Origin: Caldicellulosiruptor obsidiansis OB47
GTDB lineage: Bacteria; Bacillota; Thermoanaerobacteria; Caldicellulosiruptorales; Caldicellulosiruptoraceae
NCBI RefSeq assembly: GCF_000145215.1
Contig: NC_014392.1
Coordinates: 310,001 to 374,000 of the forward strand
Direction of reading: 5' to 3'
DNA length: 64,000 bases
A program made the translations under genes and the position numbers. Shown here piece by piece: positions 23,805 through 33,084 of this stretch (the stretch's first letter is position 1; each line of letters starts with the position of its first letter). Below the pieces are notes generated by a model that saw only the letters and a program-made list of their open reading frames with translations, was not told where the DNA came from and searched no databases.

Positions 23805-25268
23805 ATGCCACGGTTTAAAGTTAAAAGTGCTGAAGGTTATGTATACAAAAAACCTCAGAGGGAAAGAAGAATAAGGTTTAAGCGCAAATATATTTTATAT
23901 ACGTTTATTATCTGGATTGTTGCAAATGTTTTTTTATTTTTAGCAAGAGAATATATTTCAAACTACTTTTTTTCAGCTCAGCTTCCACTGCTTCGGGTTG
24001 AAAATTACAAAAAGATACTTATCTTTGCACCACACTGTGACGATGAAACTTTGTCTTCTGCAGGAGTAATACAAAAAGCACTTTTGTATGGTAGAAAAGT
24101 TAAAGTTGTTGTTATGACAAACGGTGATGGGTTTACCCGCGCCGCTGGTCAGAACTTCGGGAAGATCAGGTTAAAGCCTGATGATTACATAAGATTTGGT
24201 TATCTTCGACAAAATGAAACAGTTCATGCGCTTGAGGACTTGGGGGTAAAAAGAGAGGATATAATATTCTTAGGATATCCGGATAGGGGTTTGAGGTTTT
24301 TATGGGAAAAATATTTTGATTCAAAGGTGAGCTATTTTAATCCCTTAACACGCACATTCAAAAGTCCATATTCAAACTCCTATCAGAGAGGAGTAGAATA
24401 CAAAGGAATAAACGTTGTAAAGAATATTCAGAGCATAATAAAATCATTTGAGCCTGATTTAATCATATATCCATACTCGCACGACCAACATCCTGACCAC
24501 TGGGCAACATCAGCGTTTGTAAAGTTTTCAATTCTGACATTAAATTACAGCTGTGAAGAATGGCAGTATCTTGTACACAGAGGAGACTGGCCAACTCCTT
24601 TTGGTAAGCACCCTCAGATGTATCTTGTTCCTCCGTTCAAGCTTGCGTTTACAAATACAGAATGGTATCAGGTACCACTTGAGGAGAATATGATAGAAAA
24701 AAAATTAAATTCAATCTCAGATTACCATTCTCAGATGAAGGTTATGAGAGGATTTTTGGAGGCGTTTGTTCGTCAAAATGAATTATTTGCAAAATTGAAT
24801 AATGAATATGCAAAAAAATATGAGGGGGACAACCTGTTTTCAGACAAATATTTAATTAGCAAGGAACCGACACACGACATATGGTCGCTCATTTTTGAAA
24901 AAGGCGCTGATATTGAAGCGATATTTGCAGCACACGACAGCAAGAACATCTACATAGGTATCGAAATGGTCGGTTCTGCTAAAAAACTTATTTCGTACTA
25001 TCTTCACATAAGAGCATTTGAAAATTACAAGTATCTTGGCAGGATGTATGTTCTGATTTCTGGCAGCAAAATGAATGTAATAAAGACCATGACAAGCCCT
25101 GCTTTTTCAGCTCAAAATGCCAAAATGCGCAGGAAAAAGAATCAGATTGAGATAGTATTTCCCAAAAAAGATTTACAAAATCCGAACATGCTTTATTTGA
25201 GCGTGCGTACAGAATTTCTTGGTCGTCAACTTGACAGAAGCGCATGGAAAGTAATAGAACTGAAATAA
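23805..25268 (+). CDS. Membrane-anchored PIG-L family deacetylase
   Basis: This ~487-aa protein starts at ATG 23805 behind AGGAGAAGG; the open frame extends 9 codons upstream without an RBS. A basic N-terminus is followed by one transmembrane helix (about residues 30-52). The PIG-L/LmbE domain has A-P-H-C-D-D-E-T-L near 73-82 and H-P-D-H-W-A-T-S near 228, together giving the His/Asp zinc site of N-acetyl sugar deacetylases. The ~140-residue C-terminal part (after about 345) looks like a beta-rich accessory domain with no assignment. The protein probably acts at the membrane on an N-acetylated glycan or glycolipid. It is convergent with the next gene, 5 bp apart. Confidence 0.88.
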   Translation: MPRFKVKSAEGYVYKKPQRERRIRFKRKYILYTFIIWIVANVFLFLAREYISNYFFSAQLPLLRVENYKKILIFAPHCDDETLSSAGVIQKALLYGRKVKVVVMTNGDGFTRAAGQNFGKIRLKPDDYIRFGYLRQNETVHALEDLGVKREDIIFLGYPDRGLRFLWEKYFDSKVSYFNPLTRTFKSPYSNSYQRGVEYKGINVVKNIQSIIKSFEPDLIIYPYSHDQHPDHWATSAFVKFSILTLNYSCEEWQYLVHRGDWPTPFGKHPQMYLVPPFKLAFTNTEWYQVPLEENMIEKKLNSISDYHSQMKVMRGFLEAFVRQNELFAKLNNEYAKKYEGDNLFSDKYLISKEPTHDIWSLIFEKGADIEAIFAAHDSKNIYIGIEMVGSAKKLISYYLHIRAFENYKYLGRMYVLISGSKMNVIKTMTSPAFSAQNAKMRRKKNQIEIVFPKKDLQNPNMLYLSVRTEFLGRQLDRSAWKVIELK

Positions 25269-25273
25269 GTCTT

Positions 25274-25690
25274 TTATTGAGGAATCAGCTCTTCGTATTT
25301 ATAGGTAAACTCTATAAGCTTTGGAGCCATATAAATTGGACAGTTTACTCTCAGAGCAAGCGCAATAGCATCGCTTGGTCTTGAATCTATGACAGAAATC
25401 ACATTATTATAGTCTCTTAAATGAAGCTGGGCAAAGTACGTACCATCTTTGATGTCAGTAATAACAGCTTTTTGGATTGAGATTGAAAACTTTTGCATAA
25501 TCTCAACCATCAGGTCGTGTGTCAAAGGGCGTGGAAACTTTTGTTTTTCAAGTGCAAGGGCAATTGACTGAGCCTCAAGCGGTCCTATGAATATGGGGAG
25601 AACCATTTTGTTGTTCTTGTCGCACAGCAGAACCGCAAATCCTCCCCCCTCTTCAAAAAATGCAACGTTTTTAACATACATTTCTATCAT
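25274..25690 (-). CDS. Bifunctional nuclease family protein (DUF151)
   Basis: This 138-aa protein starts at ATG 25690, with GAGGTG 7 bases upstream; an upstream in-frame start lacks an RBS. It is of the BFN/DUF151 family, small proteins with RNase and DNase activity in plants and an uncertain role in bacteria. Features: V-L-P-I-F-I-G-P-L-E-A near 30-40, R-P-L-T-H-D-L near 58, and S-R-P-S-D-A-I-A-L-A-L near 103. It is a single-gene unit on the minus strand. Confidence 0.88.
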   Translation of the reverse strand: MIEMYVKNVAFFEEGGGFAVLLCDKNNKMVLPIFIGPLEAQSIALALEKQKFPRPLTHDLMVEIMQKFSISIQKAVITDIKDGTYFAQLHLRDYNNVISVIDSRPSDAIALALRVNCPIYMAPKLIEFTYKYEELIPQ

Positions 25691-25763
25691 TTCAAAACAC
25701 CTCTTTTTTGGCAAACTGAAATAGGAAGCGAAAAACCCCCTCTTAAATATTATACCTCTTTTT

Positions 25764-27851
25764 TTATTTTTTGAGCACTCTCAAAGAATTTAAAACTGCT
25801 AAAAGCATTGCACCAGTGTCTGCCACAACTGCTTCCCACAGATTTGCAACTCCAAAGACTCCCAGGAGCATCACAGCAAATTTTATCCCGAGAGAAAGAA
25901 CGATATTTTGAATGACAATCCTTCTTGTGAACCTTGAATCTTTTATTAGCTCTACAATCTTTGATAACTTTCCATCAAGAAGAACAATATCTGCTGCAAC
26001 TGTTGCAAGATAACTTGCACTGCCTGCAAATGAAATTCCAACATCACACACAGAGAGGGCTGGCGAATCATTTGTCCCGTCTCCCACAAACACAACATAT
26101 CCTAGACCTTTATTTTCAAGTTTTATTTTTTCAGCCACTTTTACCTTTTCTTCTGGAAGAAGCTCTGAGAAAATACCATCTATCGGAAGGTCTTTTGCAA
26201 TTTTTTCAGCCACTTCTTTTTTGTCGCCTGTCAAGAGATATATCTTTGCGCCAAAGCTTTTGAGGGCATTTAAAACCTTTTTTACATCATCTTTTAAAGA
26301 ATCTTTCAAGGCAACATACCCGCAAAATTTCATATCACATGACACAAAGATGTACGAAAGTTCAGATGATACTTCAGAGCTGTGGTTTATTTCAACTCCA
26401 CTTTCCTGCAAAAACTCTTTTGTTCCTATCAAAACCTTTTTGCCATCAACAATCCCTTCTATTCCCCTGCCGGGATGTTCTTTGAGATCTTGTACTGAAG
26501 AAAAAGAAATACTATTTTCTCCAATCCCTTTTAATATAGACTTTGCTACTGGATGGTTTGAAAGGCTTTCAATGCTTATGAGAATTTTCAAAAACTCTTG
26601 CTCAGAAATCTGTACAGGTACAATCTTTTCAACAGAAAGAACCCCATTTGTGATTGTTCCTGTTTTATCAAAAAGAAAACTTCCTATTTTTGATGCTAGA
26701 ATATCTATAAATTGAGAACCTTTTACCAGTATTCCCTTCGAAGAAAGCTTTGAAATTGAAGCAAAATACGAAAGTGGCACAGATATAACAAGGCTGCAAG
26801 GACATGAGATAATTAAAAAAATAGCTGCCCTGTAAATCCACAGTTTAAAAGGCTGGTCAAATAGCAGTGGTGGCAAAATGGCAAATATTACTGCCAGGGC
26901 AACTACCGCCGGAGTGTATACCTTTGCAAACCTTGTTATAAACCTTTCCATTTTGGATTTGTTGGCAGAAGCATTTTCAACAATCTCTATTATTCTGTGC
27001 AAAGAAGAATCCTTGTAGAAGCTTTGAGCCTTGACTTCCAGAAACCCGTCAACTACTGCACTGCCAGCAAAAACCTTATCGTTTGGCTGGGCAACAAAAA
27101 GCTTTGACTCACCTGTGATAGCAGATGTATCCAAAAACGATTTTCCAGATACTACAGTTCCATCAACTGGCACTCTTTCACCCGGTTTTACCACCACTAT
27201 ATCACCAGGCACAATATCTTTTGGATTTACTTTCCTGATGATATTGCCAATTTTCAAGTTTGCATAGTCTATTTCGAGGTGTTTTAAAGCTTGTATGGTT
27301 TTTCTTGATTTGTTTACAGCAACATCTTCAAGTATTTGTCCAATTTTGTAAAGGAGCATAACAGACGCTGCTTCAGGGTATTCTTTTAAGAAAATAGCTG
27401 ATAATGTTGCCACTGTCATTAAAAAATTTTCATCAAATAATTGAAGTTTTCTGATGTTTTTGAAAAAGCTTAAGATAACATTTTTTCCAGAAAGCAAATA
27501 AGAAACAAGAAAAAAGATTAGAGCAAAGCCTTCTTTTCTTGTAAAGAGTCCTACTACAAAAAACATAGCAGAGATTAATACAAGTAAGATTTCACCAATG
27601 CTAATCATTGGTTTTTCTTTTGGTGCCTCTAATACACTTACCTCAGGTTCAATTTCGTTTACAATCTTCTTTACTGCTTCAACAAATGCACTGTAGGACT
27701 TTTGGTCAACCTTTGCTGAGAGTTTCTTTGTTACAAAATTCAAAGAGACACTTTCTGCAAAAGGCAGCTTTGCCACCTTTTCTTCAATTTTTTGAGCACA
27801 ATTGGCACATGAAAGATTTTCTAAGATTAATTCTACATTCATCTTTGCCAA
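25764..27851 (-). CDS. Heavy-metal P1B-type ATPase (Cd/Zn/Pb exporter type)
   Basis: This 695-aa cation pump exports soft divalent metals. An N-terminal HMA domain carries C-A-N-C (~residues 15-18). The core has about eight membrane helices, the ion-binding C-P-C-S-L motif in the sixth (typical of Zn/Cd/Pb pumps and also seen in copper pumps with other context), the phosphorylation site D-K-T-G-T, the H-P locus near S-N-H-P-V, and G-D-G-T-N-D-S-P-A. The actuator T-G-E-S is present. The start is TTG 27851 (GAGGT 5 bases upstream); ATG 27842 is an alternative. It is 19 bp after the arsR-type gene and under the same operator. The C-terminal D in A-D-T-G-A fits a Zn/Cd subgroup, which I infer rather than prove. 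Confidence 0.93.
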   Translation of the reverse strand: MAKMNVELILENLSCANCAQKIEEKVAKLPFAESVSLNFVTKKLSAKVDQKSYSAFVEAVKKIVNEIEPEVSVLEAPKEKPMISIGEILLVLISAMFFVVGLFTRKEGFALIFFLVSYLLSGKNVILSFFKNIRKLQLFDENFLMTVATLSAIFLKEYPEAASVMLLYKIGQILEDVAVNKSRKTIQALKHLEIDYANLKIGNIIRKVNPKDIVPGDIVVVKPGERVPVDGTVVSGKSFLDTSAITGESKLFVAQPNDKVFAGSAVVDGFLEVKAQSFYKDSSLHRIIEIVENASANKSKMERFITRFAKVYTPAVVALAVIFAILPPLLFDQPFKLWIYRAAIFLIISCPCSLVISVPLSYFASISKLSSKGILVKGSQFIDILASKIGSFLFDKTGTITNGVLSVEKIVPVQISEQEFLKILISIESLSNHPVAKSILKGIGENSISFSSVQDLKEHPGRGIEGIVDGKKVLIGTKEFLQESGVEINHSSEVSSELSYIFVSCDMKFCGYVALKDSLKDDVKKVLNALKSFGAKIYLLTGDKKEVAEKIAKDLPIDGIFSELLPEEKVKVAEKIKLENKGLGYVVFVGDGTNDSPALSVCDVGISFAGSASYLATVAADIVLLDGKLSKIVELIKDSRFTRRIVIQNIVLSLGIKFAVMLLGVFGVANLWEAVVADTGAMLLAVLNSLRVLKK

Positions 27852-27870
27852 GTTTACCTCATCCTCTCAT

Positions 27871-28248
27871 CTACTGGTTTTCGCTAAGATGCGCAAGACC
27901 AAGCTCAATTATACTTTTTACATGATCATCCAAAAGAGAATAATACACAACTTTACCAGCTTTTCTACTCTTTACTAACCTGAAGACTTTTAGTAGCCTT
28001 AGCTGGTGAGATATTGCCGACTGAGATGTGCCCAACACTGCTGCTAAGTCACATACACACATCTCAGAAACCAAGAGACTGCTTAAGATTTTTATGCGCG
28101 TTGAGTCTGAAAAAACCTTAAAAAATTCGGCAAGGTCAAATATTGTCTCTTCGGCAGGAAGGCTTTCTTTAACCTTCTTAACAATGTCATTGTGAATTAC
28201 ATTACAGCTACACAAATCGATTTTTTCAAAACCATCCTGTTTTTCCAA
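27871..28248 (-). CDS. ArsR/SmtB-family metal-sensing repressor
   Basis: This 125-aa winged-helix repressor has two candidate metal sites: an N-terminal C-S-C (residues ~13-15, the alpha-N position of CadC) and C-V-C in the DNA-binding region (M-C-V-C-D-L, alpha-3 position as in CadC/ArsR), plus D-D-H-V and L-A-H in the last helix (alpha-5 type). The recognition helix reads T-S-Q-S-A-I-S-H-Q-L-R-L-L. Metal binding is expected to release it from the operator at 28273-28302 and so turn on the ATPase gene 19 bp downstream. The Cys pattern suggests Cd/Pb/Zn sensing. Confidence 0.93.
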   Translation of the reverse strand: MEKQDGFEKIDLCSCNVIHNDIVKKVKESLPAEETIFDLAEFFKVFSDSTRIKILSSLLVSEMCVCDLAAVLGTSQSAISHQLRLLKVFRLVKSRKAGKVVYYSLLDDHVKSIIELGLAHLSENQ

Positions 28249-28272
28249 ATTAACTCACCTCAATTTCAAGAT

Positions 28273-28330
28273 TGAACATTTGAATAATTGTTCATATGAA
28301 CATTATAAAATAAGATTTTCAACAGGTCAA
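28273..28330 (-). promoter_or_regulatory. Promoter and ArsR-type operator of the metal-efflux operon
   Basis: On the minus strand a -35 TTGACC (28325-28330) and -10 TATAAT (28302-28307) are separated by exactly 17 bp. Immediately downstream is the perfect palindrome TGTTCATATGAACA (28289-28302), overlapping the -10 by one base, and a further TGAACA (28273-28278) that pairs with TGTTCA at 10 bp spacing. This is the usual ArsR/CadC operator shape and place: bound repressor would block the start site. Confidence 0.8.
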
Positions 28331-28441
28331 GAGAATCTTTTTATTTTATGCTTTTGAAATGTTGTGTTGACGCTGTGGACTTTTGAGTGATAAACTCAAA
28401 AAAGAATAAAAAACAATTTTTATAAAGGGGGAAAGCTTAAT

Positions 28442-29695
28442 TTGAACTTAATTCTTCTCACGATAGGTTATCCACATCCTAAAAGAGATGTATTTGTAGG
28501 AAATGAGATAGATATTCTCTCCCAGTTTTTTAATAAAATCTACATTGTACCTATTTGGCCGGGAAAGGTGCTACCTAAAAAGCTAAAGAACCTGAAACAG
28601 TATATTCAAAATCCAAAGGTTGAGGTGGCTGATATAAGTTTTGGCTTAATAGATATTTTACTTTTAAATCCCAAACTTATTGGACTTATGATAAAAGAAG
28701 CAATCAAGGCAGTGTTTTCTCCAAAACCTTTTTCATACAGGCTATTGAATCTGTGGATGGTTTTTAGATGGACTTTTCTTACAAACATCACATTAAGGAA
28801 TATTAAAAAGCTTATAAAGAAATACAATATACCTGCTGAGGATACAATACTTTACTCATATTGGTTTCATTTTTTGGCACTATCAGTTTCACTTTACAAC
28901 CAGCCTTTTGCGCTGAAGGTTTCAAGAGCGCACAGGGGCGATTTGTATGAAGAAAGCTATCCTCAGCCGTGCAAAAAGTTTATCATTAAAAACATAGATA
29001 AGATTTTTGCCTGTTCAAAAATGGGTGCTGAGTATATAAACAATAGTTATCAAACAAACAAAGCAGAAGTGTCGTACCTCGGGACTTTTAATAAACACAA
29101 TGTGAACATTGATAAGAAAAAAGATGAGATTTTTAAAATTGTCAGCTGTGCAAGAGTTGTACCTGTTAAGAGGATTGACAGGATTGTTGACAGCCTTGAG
29201 AAAATTGACAGTGTTAAAATTTCATGGACTCACATTGGAGATGGGGAACTTTTGGAAAAAATAAAATTGTATGCTCAAGAAAAACTGGGCAGAAAAAGCA
29301 ATATTGAATTTAAATTTTTAGGTTTTATGAAGAATGAAGACATTTTAAATCTGTATGCTACAGAAAACTTCAATCTGTTTGTAAATGTCAGCCAGTCAGA
29401 AGGGCTTCCAGTATCCATTATGGAGGCAATGTCATATGCAATACCTGTTGTAGCAACAGATGTTGGTGGAACCAAAGAGATCGTGAAAAATGGAATAAAT
29501 GGATTTTTGCTTGATAAAAATTTTTCGGACAATGACCTTGCAAACCTTATAGAAAAATTTGCTACCATGAGCCAAGAGGAATATAAAAAGTTTTGTCTTG
29601 CTGCAAGAAGGATATGGGAAGAGAATTTCAATGCTCAAAAATGCTATGAAGATTTTGCAAAAAGGCTTTTAGCTTTGTCAGCATCGAAAAAATGA
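28442..29695 (+). CDS. GT4-type glycosyltransferase
   Basis: This 417-aa protein has a two-Rossmann GT-B fold of family GT4. The C-terminal half holds the E-x7-E type motif and donor site: S-E-G-L-P-V-S-I-M-E-A-M near residue 320, then V-V-A-T-D-V-G-G-T-K-E-I. The N-terminal part begins L-I-L-L-T-I-G-Y-P-H. The start is TTG 28442 behind GGGGGA. There is no membrane segment. It probably uses a nucleotide sugar to build a surface glycan or glycolipid; the acceptor is unknown. It is followed within 20 bp by a HAD hydrolase gene. Confidence 0.9.
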   Translation: MNLILLTIGYPHPKRDVFVGNEIDILSQFFNKIYIVPIWPGKVLPKKLKNLKQYIQNPKVEVADISFGLIDILLLNPKLIGLMIKEAIKAVFSPKPFSYRLLNLWMVFRWTFLTNITLRNIKKLIKKYNIPAEDTILYSYWFHFLALSVSLYNQPFALKVSRAHRGDLYEESYPQPCKKFIIKNIDKIFACSKMGAEYINNSYQTNKAEVSYLGTFNKHNVNIDKKKDEIFKIVSCARVVPVKRIDRIVDSLEKIDSVKISWTHIGDGELLEKIKLYAQEKLGRKSNIEFKFLGFMKNEDILNLYATENFNLFVNVSQSEGLPVSIMEAMSYAIPVVATDVGGTKEIVKNGINGFLLDKNFSDNDLANLIEKFATMSQEEYKKFCLAARRIWEENFNAQKCYEDFAKRLLALSASKK

Positions 29696-29713
29696 AAAAG
29701 GGGAAGTTGACAA

Positions 29714-30541
29714 ATGAAACATAGCAGTATTCTAAAGAACATAGACCTTTTCCTTCTTGACTTGGACGGCACAGTGTATCTTGGTGAAAGGGTATTTGAA
29801 GGTGCAAGAGAGTTTATAAAGCTATTAAAGGAAAACCAAAAAGATTTTCTTTTTTTGACAAATAATTCGTCAAAAAGTTCAGAAGACTACTATTCAAAGC
29901 TTTTGAACATGGGCTTTGAGATTACAAAAGAAAACGTATTTACTTCAGGTCAGGCAATGGGAATTTATATCAAAACAATTCACAAAGAAAAAAGATCACC
30001 AAAAGTGTATGTTGTTGGGACATCATCTTTAAAAAGAGAGCTAAAGTCGATGGGCATCTTTGTTGTTGACAGTCCAAATTACAACATAGACTATCTTGTT
30101 GTGGGGTTTGACACTCAGCTTACCTATAAAAAACTTTTAGATGCATGTGAGCTTATAAGAAGAGGGGTTCCTTTTCTGGCAACAAACCCGGACCTTGTTT
30201 GTCCTTTAGATGGTGGAAGATATATTCCAGATTGTGGTTCAATCTGCATCATGCTTGAGAATGCAACAAAGAAAAAACCTGTATTTGTTGGAAAACCTTC
30301 TTCCATAATGGTTGATATAATCTCAAATTTTAAGAAGGTTGAAAAAAACAAGATTGCGATGATAGGGGATAGGCTTTATACAGACATAAAAATGGCAAAG
30401 GATAGCGGTATGGTTGCTGTTCTGGTGCTGTCTGGTGAGACAAGGATGGAAGATGTTGAGGCTTCATCTTTGAAGCCAGATTTGATATATGGTTCAATAA
30501 AGGATATATATGAAGAGCTAAAGCTGGTCTTTGGAGGCTGA
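29714..30541 (+). CDS. HAD-IIA family phosphatase (NagD/AraL type)
   Basis: This 275-aa HAD hydrolase has the nucleophile motif I as D-L-D-G-T-V-Y-L-G (residues ~16-24), motif II L-T-N-N-S-S, the motif III Lys in V-G-K-P-S and motif IV I-G-D-R-L-Y-T-D. The cap between motifs II and III is of type IIA. These enzymes dephosphorylate sugar phosphates, p-nitrophenyl phosphate or nucleotides with low specificity. It follows the glycosyltransferase gene closely and precedes the SRAP gene by 5 bp. Confidence 0.93.
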   Translation: MKHSSILKNIDLFLLDLDGTVYLGERVFEGAREFIKLLKENQKDFLFLTNNSSKSSEDYYSKLLNMGFEITKENVFTSGQAMGIYIKTIHKEKRSPKVYVVGTSSLKRELKSMGIFVVDSPNYNIDYLVVGFDTQLTYKKLLDACELIRRGVPFLATNPDLVCPLDGGRYIPDCGSICIMLENATKKKPVFVGKPSSIMVDIISNFKKVEKNKIAMIGDRLYTDIKMAKDSGMVAVLVLSGETRMEDVEASSLKPDLIYGSIKDIYEELKLVFGG

Positions 30542-30546
30542 TTTTT

Positions 30547-31179
30547 GTGTGCGGTAGATACTTTTTGAATCTTGATGAGAATATTGAAGAGATTAAAAAA
30601 ATCTTAGATGAGATTTATCAAAAATATGAAAAAAGCCCTATTTTGCAGAAAGTAAAGTCTGGTGAGATATTTCCTACAGAGTTTGTTCCGTCGATTGTGT
30701 CAAAGGACTTTCAAAGAGAAGCTGAGATTTTAAGATGGGGATTGCCTCTTCAAAACAAAAAAGAAGTTATAATAAATGCAAGGGCTGAGACCATCCTGGA
30801 GAAGCCTTTGTTTTCTAGCATAATTTCAAACAGGTGTCTGATTCCTGCTCAAGGTTTTTTTGAGTGGAAGAAAGATGGCAGCAAAAAACAAAAGTTTTTT
30901 ATAAAACCAAAAGATTGCAATGTCTTTTACATGGCAGGGCTTTACAAAAGGGTGGAGCTTGAAGGTGGGATACTTGTAGATAGTTTTGTCATCCTTACAA
31001 CAGAACCAGCTGAAGAAATAAAGCATATTCACAACCGCATGCCTGTGATACTGAAAAAGGAGTATGAAGACTTGTGGCTTTTTGAAAAAGGGAGCACCAA
31101 AGCGCTAAAAAGCTTGTTTTCTGTGTTACTTAAGCCATGGGAAGGTGAAATTGAGGCAGTCGAGGTAAAAAATAATTAA
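30547..31179 (+). CDS. SOS response-associated peptidase (SRAP/YedK/HMCES)
   Basis: This 210-aa SRAP protein covalently shields abasic sites in single-stranded DNA. Translation starts at GTG 30547 so that Cys2 (M-C-G-R-Y) becomes the N-terminal nucleophile that forms the thiazolidine link. The other conserved residues are present: N-A-R-A-E-T near residue 78, G-F-F-E-W-K near 100 and H-N-R-M-P-V near 160. The start is fixed by the need for Cys2. Its position 5 bp after the HAD gene suggests co-transcription. Confidence 0.92.
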   Translation: MCGRYFLNLDENIEEIKKILDEIYQKYEKSPILQKVKSGEIFPTEFVPSIVSKDFQREAEILRWGLPLQNKKEVIINARAETILEKPLFSSIISNRCLIPAQGFFEWKKDGSKKQKFFIKPKDCNVFYMAGLYKRVELEGGILVDSFVILTTEPAEEIKHIHNRMPVILKKEYEDLWLFEKGSTKALKSLFSVLLKPWEGEIEAVEVKNN

Positions 31180-31239
31180 ATTTTTTGTTTAAATGTAATA
31201 TAATAAATTTGAAACAGAAGCTTTTAAGGTGATAGAAAA

Positions 31240-32175
31240 ATGGAATTTGAAATGTATTTAAAAAATTTAGGTATTGAATTTCTAAAAGATCATCCATTAA
31301 AAGAGTTTACAACATTCAAGATAGGCGGAAAAGCAAGATATATAGTATTTCCCCAAAATACCGAACAGTTTATAGGAATACTAACTTTAATAAAAGAGAA
31401 AAAAATAAATTACATTGTTGTTGGGAACTGCTCAAATGTTCTTGTTTCTGACAAAGGCTTTAATGGAGCGGTAATTACGACAGTTAAGATAGATTCTTTT
31501 AAAATAGATGGGAATTTAATTGAAGCAGATTGCGGAGCAATGCTGTCTGTGATTGCCAAAAAAGCATGCGAAAAAGGTCTCAAAGGTTTAGAGTTTGCAG
31601 TAGGAATTCCTGGCACTGTTGGCGGAGCTGTATATATGAACGCGGGTGCATACGATAGCGAGATAAAAGACGTTTTTGAGTGGGCAGAGGTTTTGGATAA
31701 AAACTTAAATATTTTGAAACTTTCTAAGTCAGAAATGAAATTTTCTTACAGACACAGCAGATTAAAAGAAGAAAAAATGGTGCTTCTGAGGGCAGCATTT
31801 TCCCTTGAATTTGCTGCCAAAGAAGATATTCTTCCATTGCAAAAAGCAAGTGAGTTTTCCAAAAGACGCAGGGAAAAACAGCCTCTTTCTTATCCAAGTG
31901 CAGGTTCTGTGTTTAAAAGACCTCCAAACAACTTTGCAGGAAAACTCATTGAAGATGCGGGCTTGAAAGGGTATAGAATGGGCGGTGCGTGTATATCTGA
32001 AAAACATGCAGGGTTTATCGTAAATGTAGAAGATGCTAAAGCTGAAGATGTAAGAAAACTCATTTATCTTGCTCAAAAGACTGTATACGAAAAGTTTGGA
32101 ATCTTGCTTGAACCTGAGATTCAGTTCATAGGCGATTTTGAAACACCGCTTTTTGCGCCAGAATACCCAAAATAA
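31240..32175 (+). CDS. murB: UDP-N-acetylenolpyruvoylglucosamine reductase
   Basis: This 311-aa FAD enzyme reduces UDP-GlcNAc-enolpyruvate to UDP-MurNAc with NADPH in peptidoglycan synthesis. FAD-binding features: T-T-F-K-I-G-G near residue 25, V-V-G-N-C-S-N-V-L-V near 66, and G-I-P-G-T-V-G-G-A-V-Y-M-N-A-G-A near 123-138. The catalytic Ser is in P-S-A-G-S-V-F-K-R-P near 223, and the late Glu in L-E-P-E-I-Q-F-I-G. The length fits MurB type II. It heads the block murB-rapZ-yvcK-whiA-crh, which is conserved in Bacillota. Confidence 0.97.
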   Translation: MEFEMYLKNLGIEFLKDHPLKEFTTFKIGGKARYIVFPQNTEQFIGILTLIKEKKINYIVVGNCSNVLVSDKGFNGAVITTVKIDSFKIDGNLIEADCGAMLSVIAKKACEKGLKGLEFAVGIPGTVGGAVYMNAGAYDSEIKDVFEWAEVLDKNLNILKLSKSEMKFSYRHSRLKEEKMVLLRAAFSLEFAAKEDILPLQKASEFSKRRREKQPLSYPSAGSVFKRPPNNFAGKLIEDAGLKGYRMGGACISEKHAGFIVNVEDAKAEDVRKLIYLAQKTVYEKFGILLEPEIQFIGDFETPLFAPEYPK

Positions 32176-32210
32176 ATACCCAAAATAAAAGATAAAAAAG
32201 GGTGATTTTG

Positions 32211-33083
32211 TTGGAGATAGTAATAATAACTGGCATGTCTGGTGCTGGTAAGAGCTTAGCAATAAGGGCGTTTGAAGACATGGGATTTTTTTGTATAGAC
32301 AACCTACCACCGCAGTTTTTACCCAAGATTGCTGAGCTTGCAAGTGCAACAAAAGAGAAGATTTCGAGGATTGCTGCGGTTGTAGACATTCGTGGCGGTG
32401 AACTTTTTGATGACTTCAAAGATGTTCTACAGGAGCTAAAAAAAGATGACCGCAACTTTAAACTCCTCTTTTTAGATGCACATGATGAGGTTCTTATAAA
32501 ACGGTACAAAGAGACAAGGCGAAAACATCCTCTCAGTTTTGAAGGTGACGGCAGCATTTTAGAAGCCATTCAAAAGGAAAGAGAAAAGCTTGAGGATATA
32601 AAAAGGTATGCTGACTTTGTGATTGATACATCCACGCTTTTGCCACGTGATTTAAAAGAAAAACTCTTTGAGATTTTTGTTCAGCAAAAGTCAAAAGAGG
32701 CAATGCTAATCACTATTATGTCATTTGGATTTAAATACGGGCTTCCGCTTGATGCTGACCTTGTTTTTGACGTCAGATTCATCCCTAACCCGTTTTATGT
32801 GGATACTCTCAAGTACAAAACAGGTAAGGAACCTGAAGTTAAAGAATATGTTTTAAAATGGGACGTCACAAAAAAATTCTTGCAAAAACTTTTTGACCTG
32901 ATTTTATTTTTAATACCAAACTATGCAGAAGAAGGAAAAGGGCAGCTTGTGATTGCGATTGGCTGTACCGGTGGTAAGCACCGATCTGTCACAGTGGCTG
33001 AAGAGCTTTTCAAGGCTGTTGAAAACCAGGGATATAAAGTTTCAATATTTCATAGAGATATAGAGAAAGATAAAAAAGGGTGA
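32211..33083 (+). CDS. rapZ: RNase adapter / nucleotide-binding protein RapZ (YvcJ)
   Basis: This 290-aa protein starts at TTG 32211, placed after AAAGGGTGA; GTG 32202 overlaps that RBS. The N-terminal P-loop is G-M-S-G-A-G-K-S (residues ~8-15), followed by D-N-L-P-P near 32. The C-terminal domain has the conserved G-C-T-G-G-K-H-R-S-V near 258. In E. coli RapZ senses glucosamine-6-P and directs RNase E to GlmZ; in B. subtilis the homologue YvcJ hydrolyses nucleotides and affects competence. It is 1 bp from yvcK. Confidence 0.96.
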   Translation: MEIVIITGMSGAGKSLAIRAFEDMGFFCIDNLPPQFLPKIAELASATKEKISRIAAVVDIRGGELFDDFKDVLQELKKDDRNFKLLFLDAHDEVLIKRYKETRRKHPLSFEGDGSILEAIQKEREKLEDIKRYADFVIDTSTLLPRDLKEKLFEIFVQQKSKEAMLITIMSFGFKYGLPLDADLVFDVRFIPNPFYVDTLKYKTGKEPEVKEYVLKWDVTKKFLQKLFDLILFLIPNYAEEGKGQLVIAIGCTGGKHRSVTVAEELFKAVENQGYKVSIFHRDIEKDKKG

Positions 33084-33084
33084 C

